A stretch of 64,000 nt of DNA, taken from the NCBI GenBank assembly GCA_037043235.1, contig JAWRVZ010000214.1, positions 685,820 through 749,819 on the forward strand. Direction: 5' to 3'. This document shows, piece after piece, positions 37,401 to 44,860 of the stretch. A model generated the notes under the pieces. The model did no database searches and was not told the origin of the DNA. It saw only the letters and a program-made list of their open reading frames with translations. Source of the DNA: Rhodeus uyekii. Taxonomy: Eukaryota > Chordata > Actinopteri > Cypriniformes > Acheilognathidae. Each line of letters begins with the position of its first letter. Position 1 is the first letter of the stretch. The translations under genes were made by a program, and so were the position numbers.

Positions 37401-40400
37401 TGCTAGCCAAGCCATGAGATCCTTCTCTCTAATTGGACAGCATCCCTCCCATCATGCATCTTCTCTACGTACGCGCTGGCGTACTTTAGCTCAGCCACTC
37501 GCACCCGAAACTTTAAATTTTTTATGTGTTTTCGTAAAGTTAAGTGTACGTATGTACGTTATCTGCTGTTTGTCCTCCTCCTCCTCTGCCGCCACTTTTG
37601 GGGAGAGCCTCACTTGAAAGGTAAGCTTCGACATTTTACGTTATTTCATTGTTTATAGGTCAATTTAGCTTTATTATGAAATTTAATGGGGTGTTTTTGG
37701 AGGGCTTGGAACGGATTAGCCATTTTACATGTAAAATGTGTTCCAAGATACGAAAAACTCATTATACGAAGGCCGCCTCAGAACGGATTAATTTCGTATC
37801 TCGAGGTACCACTGTAATTTGAAACGAACAAATTACATTATTATTACATAGTTATTATCTTTCAACTGCCATTCTGACTCATCTAACAACCGGAGTTAAA
37901 TATCTGGAGACATTTACAAAATACACAGATACATTTTGGGGGGACTTTTTATGTTGCGTATAAAATTTTGATCTTGCTGCTATTATATGGACAAGTGCGA
38001 GCAGGATGTTCTTAAAAATTCTCCTTTTTTGATAAATAGACCTTTTTTTGAGGTCTAAAAAGAAGGTGGCGGCCATATGTTATTACAACACCAGGGTGAG
38101 TAAACTTAATTTAGATTTTTAAGTGAACTATCACTTTGAGTCGGTTTTCTAACAGAGAACTATTGTATGGCTTCAAAACATTTGCATTATAGTGCACAAG
38201 TCATATAAATACTGATATACGTTCTTTTTGAAGCCCGACAGGCCCTCAACTCAATACATTTTAAGTAATTTGTGTATAAAATGCATGTTTCCAAAAACTC
38301 TCCTCCAGATTTACAAAGGCTTCCAAAACCTCAGATTATATAGTTAATCCCGCTAAGGTTAATGAATTCCAATAATGCTCATTCACAATTAGCATAATCC
38401 CACCCACAAATTACAAATAAATGCTGGAGCATTGTGGGAAATTCTGGACTCCCTCCAACAGTTTGGCTCTGGTATATTACATAAATCCAAAAGGAATTAA
38501 TTGGCCATATGCCTGTAAAATTAAACTCGAATTGTATTGCAAACAAATGCTATTGGTGCACAGAATCATTGTAATGTAAAAAGTAAAATGTACTATGAAG
38601 TTGAACAATGGAAAAGGGAGTTCTTAGAAAAGTAATAAGAATCCATTATTTCCTCGGTATTTATAATTTTGTTTTCACCTGTGACCTAATTGGTTAAAGC
38701 AGTTTTTTATATAATAATATTATAATTGTAATATTTTAATGTTGTATTATTATGGCAAATTGTTATCAATTTTCACTGTAATCAGTTTGCAAAAATAAAT
38801 AAGTCTAATCCTTTCATATGAATACAAACACTTTCATGAATCTGAATGTTGGATCAGAAGAGCTTTATAAATGTATTTCAGAAGAAATAATTATCCTCAT
38901 GTTTCAGTGAATAGCCTTACATTATGCGGGGGGAAAAGCAACCACAACTTTTCATTTAGCGTCTCCTTTTGTGCAGAAAGTAAATCATAATTTTGGAATG
39001 ACTTGGAGTGTGTAAATAATGTCCGAATTGTCGTTTTTGGCTGAACCAACCCTTTAAAACATCTCGCTAACCGCTCTTAACACGACAGTTATCAGGCATG
39101 TTGTGAGTCTTTCACCAGAACACAGTTTATTCTCTGAAATAACAGTCTTTGTCAACCAGTATACTTGTTGTTAATTAATATACAGTGTAATATATTCCTA
39201 ACACACATAGGAAATACCACACAGAGTGTGTGAGTGTTCGTGTCTGTCAGATTTGTGTGCCATATTGCCTGATTTTCCTACTGTCAGACTGTTGTCCTCC
39301 TCTGCTTTTCTACAATAAAATCTAAACTCGATTATGCACTGTAGATGTGTGTTTCATCTGTAGTTTAGTTGTGTGTTTGTGTCGGCTTTTTGTTGGGTAA
39401 TGTGGTGCTGCAAGCAGTAAATGCTTGGCTGGCATGTGTTGGATTGTCTAGCTGGTGAAAATAAGTGCGATTGCTTGTACACTACTGGATTTTGAAGACT
39501 CTTCTGCTCACCAAGGCTGCATTTATTTGATAAAAAAAAATAGTATTACAATTTCAAGTAACTTTTCTACCTGAATGAATTTTCATATGTAATTTATTCC
39601 TGTGATGCAAGGCTGATTTTTCAGCATCATTACTCCAGTCATGATCCTTTAGAAATCAGTTCAGCTTTGCATTACAGGGATAAAACTATGTCTGAAAAAT
39701 GTATACAATAGAAAAGTAATACAGTGGAGTTCGGTTATGTTGACGGCCTCGGGGGTTGCAAAAAAGCATCAAGATAACCGATGATCGAGATAACCAACAG
39801 CCGATATGGCGATTTGTTTGATGAAGCGATCGGCATGCTATAAAAATGTACATACACTGTATATGTTTGCTAACAACAAAAGGCATATGTGCACCAACTA
39901 ACAGCAGAGATTAACCAGAATACAGTAGAAACCCGACTTACGAAACGCTCTACGAAAAGTTTGAAGTACGATAAAAGATTTTTTTTTTTTCTAAGTCTAA
40001 CATAGGGTTAATCTCACATAATGATATTTTAGGGTCTTATTTCAACAAAATAATAAAATATATCAAATAAAATATTGATAATTATCACATTTATTTCCAT
40101 TATTTTATGACACAAAACAATACTCATCCCGTTCATGTTAATTTTTTATTACAAATGATTTTTTATTTATTTATGGATAATTATAAAAAGTGTGTAACTG
40201 TCATGAAAAAGACAAAATGTGACAAATGCAAAACTATTTTAATGCTCCCTAAAATATGCACACAAAAAAATGTTTTAATAATTGTTTTCTCTATTCATTT
40301 TGAACAATATGACCCAGACATTTCTTGATGGTTTTCAACGACAAAATGATCGAGATGCGAAAAACGAAATCTCGGCCAAGGCGACCATTTTTTCGCGTTT

Positions 40401-41989
40401 TGTTTTGAAATTTGTGCGCCACTTTCACTGCAGCATCCTGCTCTCCTATTGGTCAGCATCGCTCCCACCAGCCTCTGCATGGCGGCGTTCAGTGTTGCCA
40501 ACTTAGCGTCTTTGTCGCTATATTTAGCCAGTTTTCAGACCACTCCAGTGACAATTTTTCCCAAAAGCAACTAGCAACAAATCTAGCGACTTTATCTGGA
40601 GTTATTGGCGACTTTTGGAGACTTTCTGAATGCACATATTGCTCTCCTACTCTTCATGCGTTTCATCACATTGTTAAATTATTGCGCTCTTATTCAACAC
40701 GTCATGTTGTTGCTATGGCACTATTGTTACTATGACGCTGTTTGTTGTTATATGTGTTGATAGAGAAGATGTTGACCTTGATGGATGTATGTAAGGTATG
40801 TGGTAAATAAATAAGAGTTTATGAAATTAATGAGAAGCACTCTTGAATGTTCAGTTTGTTTTCTACACGAAAGAAGAGCTCAACATGCTAAATGTGGTGT
40901 TTTCGTAGGGCTTGGAACGGATTAGGCAATTTACATGTAAAAGCCTGACCGATTTATGAAAAGATTGACTTACGAAGCCAACCTCGGAACGGATTATTTT
41001 CGTAAGTCGGGGTTCTACTGTACAATAAAACACACCTTAGATTCTCGATACAAACCTTTAATTATATTCTCCAACATTGCAAACACAATTTCGCTCACAG
41101 CGTAAACAGTTACAACACATATAAACACATTTGCTCATAACACAGTCATTTCGCTCGGACACAGTTCTGATAGTATTGCACATGCGGTTATTATGGTTTC
41201 TTTACGAACTCTAAAATGCTTTGTTGCTTTTTGCCTTTAACTGTCTGTTTGAAAACAAATGCTTTAGTCACGGGATCGAGATGGCGAATTTGTGGCGATC
41301 CACGTGAAACGCGAAATCTGCGCATGCGCAGTGAACTCTGTCACAAGATAAACGTGAAGTGGTGAATTTGTCCCTCTTTTGTGCTCGAGATACTAGGGTT
41401 CGGCGACAAAAAAGAATCGACATAACCCATAAGAAAATGCTAAGACAAATAGGGAGTTTGGCGGTTCCACTTCAAAAATGTCAACATAACAGGGTTGGCG
41501 ATTTAACTGAGGTCGAGATAAGTAGATTCCACTGTATTATCTCTGTTTTATTTTTCATCAAATAAATGCACTCTTGGTGAGCATAAGCGTCCAAAAACAA
41601 CATATACACTATAGGCCAACAGCTTTTTTTTGTGTGTTGTTCATGCTTTTAGCACACACAGTGCCATGATTTGATCTTTAGGTTTAGTTTGTTCAGTTCT
41701 CTGACCCCAATGCATGTGCAATAACAACCACTCGTAATACTTCAATTCACTCATAGTGCCAGATTCGTCATCGGTTAGTTCCTGATTCGTGACTGACAGG
41801 GTTTGAATGATTTTCCTGTCTCTTTGTTTCTCCTTCATCTTTCTTTACAGTTTCCAAAGGTCATTTTTCCTTAGTTTTACATGATCTGCTTAATTTGAGT
41901 TCCTCATTGAATTTATTTTAAGTTATTCTGATTTTGTAATTTTGTTTCTCCATTGACACCCTTTTTGTCCCCATTTTGTTCGCCCCTGC

Positions 41990-42030
<41 letters not shown>

Positions 42031-42207
42031 ATTTGTTTCCGGCAACAGAGCCAGCTGTGTCTTCCCCTGCACATCCTGGAAGAGAGAGGTTTGGCTCAGG
42101 TGGCCGGGACGGTTCGTGCCCTCCTCGATCTGGCTCCTCCAAAGCACACGCCCTCCCCCAGCACGACCCCAACCAGTCCCAACACTGCATCTCCTCTCGC
42201 TCTGTAG
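10442..42207 (+). CDS. lrch3: Leucine-rich repeat and calponin-homology domain protein 3 (lrch3)
   Basis: LRCH3 is a cytoplasmic scaffold; in mammals it is reported with DOCK7 and MYO6 in a septin-displacing complex. Common coding exons: 10442-10697, 23623-23767, 25317-25443, 25548-25653, 25738-25874, 26682-26791, 27508-27601, 27718-27832, 27944-28089, 28176-28252, 29079-29124, 29208-29330, 30797-30844, 30963-31016, 31498-31578, 32669-32702, 32808-32921, 33597-33697, 34041-34178, 35161-35238. Frame is kept through 710 codons. Then either 42049-42207 (762 residues in all) or 35541-35738 (775 residues) ends the protein. The order is LRRs, a serine/acidic middle containing GALDSGFNSVDSGDKRWSGN, and a CH domain. 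That motif, SGRKLKEFPR and DLTDTTRAD point to LRCH3 rather than LRCH1, 2 or 4. One donor, after 27601, is GC rather than GT. Intron 1 is 12.9 kb. Confidence 0.95.
12650..13310 (-). repeat. 3' part of a LINE (family R3), copy 1
   Basis: The left end reads CAAGTCAAGTCACCTTTATTTATATAGCG and 'tttcaaagcagctttacag'. In reverse complement this is the tail 'ctgtaaagctgctttgaaac...ctatataaataaaggtgacttgacttg', which I recognise as the 3' end of an L2/Nimb-like fish LINE. Shared blocks ('aagccataggcgacagcggcaagtaacc', 'gagaaaccaggctcagtcagggg') recur at 57400-57490. Other copies are at 21397-21585, 57145-58515 and 63195-63312. No reverse-transcriptase frame remains here. It lies in lrch3 intron 1. Confidence 0.7.
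17225..17963. repeat. Composite repeat with a (TA)n tract and a truncated element
   Basis: The outer repeat begins 'tagctatgtttccatccacc' and ends near 'actggatgggaac...tttggatgaaaacgg', imperfectly inverted. Inside is a pure TA run (about 17334-17388) followed by 'ctggtgtgaaaaagtgtttgcccc' to about 17520, the end of another fish transposon family as I recall it. Its opposite end was not found, so it is truncated at the TA run. The 3' boundary abuts the second R2 copy. Confidence 0.45.
17964..18533. mobile_element. R2 inverted-repeat transposon, copy 2 (opposite orientation)
   Basis: The interior matches the reverse complement of 3677-4291: 'cattcaggctcggtacacagtg'-type sequence at about 18108-18127, 'tgcagcagcacgtcccttaagaagcgattctacagg' and 'tcaatcatgcaagaagac' in reverse. 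The ends are more diverged (CCGTATTATATAGCCC and CCCGAAAATG) than in copy 1, and no TA duplication is obvious. It lies in lrch3 intron 1, 13.7 kb from copy 1, with the eif2a start, serp1 and lrch3 exon 1 in between. Confidence 0.65.
21397..21585 (-). repeat. R3 LINE 3' tail, copy 2
   Basis: GTCACCTTGATTTGTATAGCGC, 'tttatacagtacagtttgtttcaaagcagctttacagtg' and the following ~100 bases match the R3 tail at 12650 and 57170. The copy is short and has no coding capacity. Confidence 0.65.
22493..23184. mobile_element. hAT-like miniature element with 'gggctgcacaatat' ends
   Basis: The left end GAACTGCACAATATATCG and the right end CAATATTGTGCAGCCCTT are inverted repeats of the type seen in hAT-related non-autonomous elements of fish. 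No convincing 8-bp target duplication was found and no transposase frame is present. Confidence 0.5.
23623..25874 (+). CDS. lrch3: lrch3 exons 2-5: leucine-rich repeats
   Basis: Four exons (23623-23767, 25317-25443, 25548-25653, 25738-25874) encode residues 86-257. They contain successive LxxLxLxxNxL repeats: LSRNRLTELP, LNLYQNCLRSLP, LNISRNQLSTLP, LIACNNKLVSLP, LDVSCNEIQTLP, LNIRRNHLVRLP, LDFSCNKVTTIP and IVLDNNPLQSPPAQ. This solenoid is the interaction surface of the family. Junctions are canonical. The intron between exons 2 and 3 contains the long TA tracts and a miniature element at 24511-24749. Confidence 0.95.
24330..24510. repeat. Compound (TG)n(TA)n(ATACAT)n microsatellite
   Basis: A TG run passes into about 60 bases of TA and then ATACAT/CATA units up to 24510. 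Together with the TA tract at 24758-24826 it brackets an inverted-repeat element. Open frames predicted across it are simple-sequence artefacts. Confidence 0.9.
24511..24749. mobile_element. Miniature element with ~35-bp terminal inverted repeats
   Basis: The left end CACACTGCTCTGGAAAAAAT (continuing TAAGAGACCACTGCA) is matched, in reverse complement, by the right end TGCAGTGGTCTCTTAATT... to CCAGAGCTGTGTG, with about two mismatches. The interior is about 170 bp and has no coding frame. I recall this end as a frequent fish element. Both sides run directly into TA/TG microsatellite, so it appears to have inserted into, or seeded, the simple repeat. Confidence 0.7.
24758..24852. repeat. (TA)n followed by poly-T
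   Basis: About 70 bases of TA alternation are followed by a T homopolymer of about 23 bases. It lies in lrch3 intron 2. No gene content. Confidence 0.9.
26682..28252 (+). CDS. lrch3: lrch3 exons 6-10: end of LRR cap and conserved linker
   Basis: Exons 26682-26791, 27508-27601, 27718-27832, 27944-28089 and 28176-28252 encode residues 258-437. Exon 6 holds the LRR C-terminal cap (ICIKGKIHIFKYLN). Exon 7 holds GALDSGFNSVDSGDKRWSGN, exon 8 LPLRVAEITKEH, and exon 9 an acidic stretch (IEEIDFIDSCTGDDDEEDG) then FQFMAYIERRI. The linker is predicted to be mostly disordered. The exon 7 donor is GAG|GCAAGT, a GC-AG intron. Confidence 0.93.
28282..28360. repeat. (TA)n microsatellite
   Basis: About 75 bases of TA alternation immediately left of a Tigger-like element, in the lrch3 intron after exon 10. 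Confidence 0.9.
28364..28950 (-). mobile_element. Pogo/Tigger-like transposon relic with transposase N-terminus
   Basis: The left end CAGTAGAACCCCGACTTACG is preceded by TA and matches both ends of the element at 39923-41020. On the minus strand, around 28545-28640, a frame reads KKRMLSIDMKREIIEKYEAG, like the first helix-turn-helix of Tigger/CENP-B-type transposases, and soon stops. The segment near 28885-28940 ('ccgagatttagtttttcgcatctcgatcattttgtcgtt') matches the reverse complement of 40338-40390. The right terminal repeat was not found, so the element is truncated and dead. A smaller inverted-repeat element (28732-28808) is inserted in it. Confidence 0.65.
28732..28808. mobile_element. 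Short inverted-repeat element (family R4), copy 1
   Basis: GTTGCCAGATTGG at the left and CCAATCTGGCAAC at the right are perfect inverted repeats around a ~50-bp interior containing 'gggcgggttcccggcggg'. A longer relative lies at 49514-49812. It is nested inside the Tigger-like relic. Confidence 0.65.
29079..32921 (+). CDS. lrch3: lrch3 exons 11-17: variable, coiled-coil and serine-rich region
   Basis: Exons 29079-29124, 29208-29330, 30797-30844, 30963-31016, 31498-31578, 32669-32702 and 32808-32921 encode residues 438-604. Exon 12 is a charged helix (VERVRREAHLAALRYEEERQ), the family's coiled-coil. Exon 14 contains SRRSTHTDDSALFM. Exon 15 (SEFEPLLIFEIDTDTNTIKK) is not in the human isoform I recall. 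Exon 17 has the conserved RPESYLFRLS. Exons 12-15 are each a multiple of three and phase 0, so any can be skipped without a frameshift. Confidence 0.88.
29600..30680. other. lrch3 intron between exons 12 and 13
   Basis: It contains a diverged 'gatagttcac'-type foldback fragment (about 29600-29790) and AT-rich sequence. Around 30540-30650, 'caggtgctgcagcagtgaaggcccgatgaccc' looks repeat-derived but I could not name it. No exon was seen. Confidence 0.4.
31438..31470. repeat. (CT)n microsatellite at the lrch3 exon 15 acceptor
   Basis: A CT run of about 30 bases ends about 27 bp before the acceptor AG at 31496-31497. It forms most of the polypyrimidine region for that exon. Confidence 0.85.
32994..33445. 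repeat. R1 DNA transposon, copy in the intron after exon 17
   Basis: The left end is near 'gtacagtaatgtttgggattgac' and the right end 'cctaaacttttgattggtagtgta', with the R1 interior blocks ('ccaaggctgcataaa', 'cagtcttcagtgtcatatgatcc', 'tttgatgaatagaaagaac') in order. This is the most complete R1 copy in the window. A fragment of the same family follows at 33770-33910 in the next intron. Confidence 0.75.
33597..35238 (+). CDS. lrch3: lrch3 exons 18-20: calponin-homology domain core
   Basis: Exons 33597-33697, 34041-34178 and 35161-35238 encode residues 605-710. Exon 18 is a proline-rich spacer then the CH start, EDVVLIEQLRR. Exon 19 has the CH signature LGAALTDGVVLCHLANHVRP and SIHVPSPAV. 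Exon 20 has KLTMAKCRRNVENFLEAC and ends at VPQ, before the last CH helix. That helix comes from whichever terminal exon is used. Confidence 0.94.
34213..35097 (-). mobile_element. hAT element with perfect 8-bp target duplications
   Basis: The ends TAGGGACCAACCAAATTCACG and (reverse complement of the right end) TAGGGACCAACCAAATTCACG are identical over at least 20 bases. CTCATAAT directly flanks both sides (34205-34212 and 35098-35105), the 8-bp duplication diagnostic of hAT. 'ttcacgg' motifs repeat subterminally. A minus-strand frame near 34601-34888 may be a transposase remnant. It lies in the lrch3 intron between CH exons 19 and 20 and is transcribed antisense to it. At 885 bp it is internally deleted. 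Confidence 0.85.
34601..34888 (-). pseudogene. Possible hAT transposase fragment
   Basis: A 95-codon minus-strand frame lies wholly inside the hAT element. It contains FWRSHSSRFPLLSRL, which recalls the 'W..H...FP.L..LA' motif of the hAT C-terminal dimerisation region. About 500 residues of transposase are missing, so it is not functional. The assignment rests on this short motif and the location. Confidence 0.45.
35541..35738 (+). CDS. lrch3: lrch3 alternative last exon A: CH helix plus transmembrane tail
   Basis: After acceptor GTGAGCAG, phase 0 in continuation of exon 20 gives 65 residues and a stop. It begins DSLCSAGDVLKGE, runs VFRLVEALLSLAPPP, then a spacer and the hydrophobic segment LAGFALFYLSIMSLLCALYC (residues about 750-770), ending HLVPGL. 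The first half aligns with exon B (SQLCLPLHILEERG, VRALLDLAPP), so it supplies the last CH helix. The hydrophobic end would make a tail-anchored or single-pass protein, as in LRCH4. ATTAAA near 36014 is a possible polyadenylation signal. Confidence 0.75.
   Translation, partial: DSLCSAGDVLKGEVVCVFRLVEALLSLAPPPLHNAPSTQLAGFALFYLSIMSLLCALYCHLVPGL
36370..36431. repeat. TG/CG-rich microsatellite
   Basis: A TG run interrupted by GCGCGCGTGCG, in the lrch3 intron between the two alternative last exons. No other feature. Confidence 0.8.
37182..37814. mobile_element. Pogo/Tigger-like miniature element with TA duplications
   Basis: The ends CAGTAGTACCTCAAGATACG and (reverse complement) CAGTGGTACCTCGAGATACG are inverted repeats flanked by TA at 37180-37181 and 37815-37816. 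Near the right end 'gggcttggaacggatta' is shared with the elements at 28364 and 39923. 'tacgaaa' is repeated subterminally. No transposase frame remains. Confidence 0.75.
39722..41534. mobile_element. Pogo-like transposon, hosting a second one
   Basis: The ends CAGTGGAGTTCGG and AGATTCCACTG are imperfect inverted repeats flanked by TA on both sides (39720-39721 and 41535-41536). The ends mention 'gataaccgatgatcgagataacc' and 'cgacataaccc', repeated motifs of this family. It is inserted in an R1 foldback copy (39475-39720 left, 41536-41590 right) and is itself split by a Tigger-like element at 39923-41020. TGCGCATGCGCA, an NRF1-type palindrome, lies at 41319-41330. No coding remains. Confidence 0.65.
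39923..41020. mobile_element. Pogo/Tigger-like element nested in a pogo-like element
   Basis: The ends CAGTAGAAACCCGACTTACG and (reverse complement) CAGTAGAACCCCGACTTACG are near-perfect inverted repeats. TA flanks both sides (39921-39922 and 41021-41022). The length is 1098 bp. Its right end ('ttcgtagggcttggaacggattaggcaatttacatgtaaaagcctgacc') is nearly identical to the reverse complement of 28400-28490. No intact transposase. Confidence 0.8.
41995..42026. repeat. (TG)n microsatellite at the lrch3 exon B acceptor
   Basis: About 32 bases of TG end 22 bp before the acceptor AG (42047-42048) of the second last exon. It occupies the position of the polypyrimidine tract. Confidence 0.85.
42049..42207 (+). 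CDS. lrch3: lrch3 alternative last exon B: CH helix, soluble C-terminus
   Basis: After acceptor GGCAACAG the exon continues exon 20 in phase 0 with SQLCLPLHILEERGLAQV, then VRALLDLAPPK and a Pro/Ser/Thr-rich end (SPLAL). There are 52 residues and a stop. This is the ending most like human LRCH3 as I recall it and has no membrane segment. It lies 6.8 kb beyond exon 20, with exon A and several transposons in between. Confidence 0.92.
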   Translation, partial: SQLCLPLHILEERGLAQVAGTVRALLDLAPPKHTPSPSTTPTSPNTASPLAL

Positions 42208-44860
42208 GACCGAATCGCAAGGAATCTCCTCCCATCTGCCCCAAAGATCTTTTAAGACTCCTTTTTGCTCTAGAAAGACCTTTGAACGGTTCTGTAACGG
42301 TAACACACTCTCACACACTACCTGCTATGTGAACCCATCGCTCTTCAAACCCAAACCAGCTTTCGGACAGTGAGGGGGAGAAGAGGCGACAGACGGGACA
42401 GAGAAACATGCCCAGAGACTTCTTTGAAGCAATATTTCTCTTTTTCGTTTTAACAGTTAGTTTTACACTTTAATATCTTTTAACTATTATGGGTGGTGTT
42501 TTTTTTGTATTACTACTATTATTATTGTTATTATTATTGACTCTCAAGTGATGTGGGAATGAGAGTTGGCCAAAACTACCCAAGCTCACGTTACAGCGGC
42601 TGATGGTTAAATCTCACAAAACCTGTCTGAGTGATGTTTCACCCACATTAGACTTAAGAAATTCAAGTTTCAAAATGTGACATTGTTTTCATAACAAACT
42701 AAACAAATTATCGCAATGCAAACGTATGATGATTTAAATATTATTTAAACTGTAAAGTATTTATACATTTAATTTATTACATTAAATTACATTTAAAATG
42801 TAACCATTGTATAGTCACAATTTTATCGAATAATTATTGAATGATGATAATTACAAAAAAAGACTCAAATAAAACAAAAGCACATCACTGAAATGAGAAT
42901 TAATGTAGTAAATGAGCTTAATTGTTATGAAAATAATGTCACAATGCAAAAAAAAAAAAAAAAAGGCTTAATTTAGGCTAATTTTTTCGGGTGACGTTCG
43001 CGTGAGATTCAACCATGAGCCTTCGAAAACGGTCCAAACCAGCATGAATATGACTGAATTACACTAATTAGCAATGGTCTTAGAGTAACACACGAGGGAA
43101 ACAGGACTGAGATCTGATCTGTTGAATGTTTCTGTCAGGAGTTTGTGTGTGTAGCCACAGGGTTGTGTTATAACACTTTTTCTGCTATTTTTAATACTAC
43201 AATCACAGGAGGAAAAAATCCTATTAAAACTTTAAGAGCTCACAGACTTTATTGACCTTGTACAACTGTGCGGTATATTAAAGTGCTATAGCAAGGTTTA
43301 GCATGATGGGCACAATTTTTTGTTGTTGTTGAAACAAATATGTGTAAAGACGTTTGAAACAGTAAATGAACGAAACACTCATTATATTTTTATAGTCTTG
43401 GTCGCACAGAGCTGATGGATGCTGATCGACTGATGAGGGCTGATTTATATTGCTGTTGTGTTTTTATATGTAACAGGTCTTGCATGCGTGGGATTCTGGG
43501 TGTTGGGAGTTAGACTGAAATAGAACGGCAGTATAAAAGCCGTTTTGTTTTTTTTCCAATACATTTTTATTCAGATTGTTACATTGCCATTGCATGGCTT
43601 TGCTTATGATTGTCTGCCAACACAACACACATTTCATCCCAGATGAATGATGTGTGTGTGTGTGTGTGTGCGCGCCTGAGCCTGAAAACCACAGATGTTG
43701 TTCACTCTTTTAGGCGGTTTGTTGTGTTTCAAGAGGCAGTGCCACACGCTGTTACTTCCCACACGGATCTGCTGCATCATGCCAGAGTTACCGGAGTGAG
43801 TCCTGAACTCCCAGCAGTGCTGGTTTCCACGCTTAAAACAGGGCCAAGTGTACGAGAGTGAACCTCACCAATATGGCCACGTCGTTTCACCCCAAAAATC
43901 GGAAGAATTTAGATTGATTTTGAACTCTTTATATTTACACACAAATTGTCATTAAAGAAAAGTAAATTATTAATTTAAACCTCTTTAAAATGCTTCATTT
44001 ACATACACGCACATAAAATAGTAAGAAATATTTACCATTTAGAATAATAAGAATTGGCAAAAAAGTATATATTTTAACTAAACTAATAATATTTTGGAGC
44101 AAAACATGCTTATTTATTATGAAAATGACACCATAAAAAAATCTCTTAAAATAAGCTAAAAACAAAATGTATGCACTCTATTTTTGATTTTACAGTGAAA
44201 TGTGATTGGACATGTTTTCATGAGATTCACCCATACGGTCATGAACATGCTGTGCGGTTTATGTTGATTTTGAAATTAATAATGCAGAATTTCATCATCA
44301 GAACTTCCTCATAATCTTTAATGCGATTGATAAAAGAAAGTGAAACAAGAAAATATTGAGAGAGGAAGCATGTAGTAGGCTGAATCCAGTAAGTTACTGT
44401 TTTAACTTGCTTTTTTAGAGACGTTGAGTTTTTAAAAGGGAAGTTAAAGGTCGTTGAAATATATATTACAAAAGATTTTGTGTAGATATTTTTAGTATGT
44501 TTTATTTTTCTCTATAAAATAAATTCTTTGACTAGGGTGTTTCCCCAGCACGAATCAAGTTGTTTCTTCTGCAGGGTTTGTCCCTGCGTGTCTGTACAGT
44601 AAATAAATACATTCCATACGTTTACAAGTATGTACCACTGTCCACCCGAAACACGAGGACCCACTGCGCACTCTGACAACCGAAACATTTGCCCTTTTTA
44701 GGTTTTTATTTTCACAGCAGTTATGTTTTTCAACACGTTTCCCTGCAAAAATATTTTTTGTAATGTTTTTATGGGGGAGGGAAAAATGGAATTATATTCT
44801 GATCTGAAAAATTGGATTTACTAAATACATGAATAAAAAGTTTCCCATTTCTCCAGTGTT
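42208..44860 (+). other. Probable lrch3 3' UTR and flank
   Basis: No exon of another gene was seen here. AATAAA at 44832-44837 followed by a TG/T-rich stretch is the most likely polyadenylation signal, which would give a 2.6-kb UTR. Earlier hexamers exist (about 44601). The stretch contains a poly-A run near 42949-42964 and a TG tract at about 43651-43671, and otherwise unremarkable AT-rich sequence. Confidence 0.4.

Noticed and set aside
41953..42373. Overlapping 84-131-codon frames on both strands around the TG tract
   Set aside because: They are shadows of the microsatellite and of lrch3 last exon B in other frames; only the frame continuing exon 20 matches the LRCH family.
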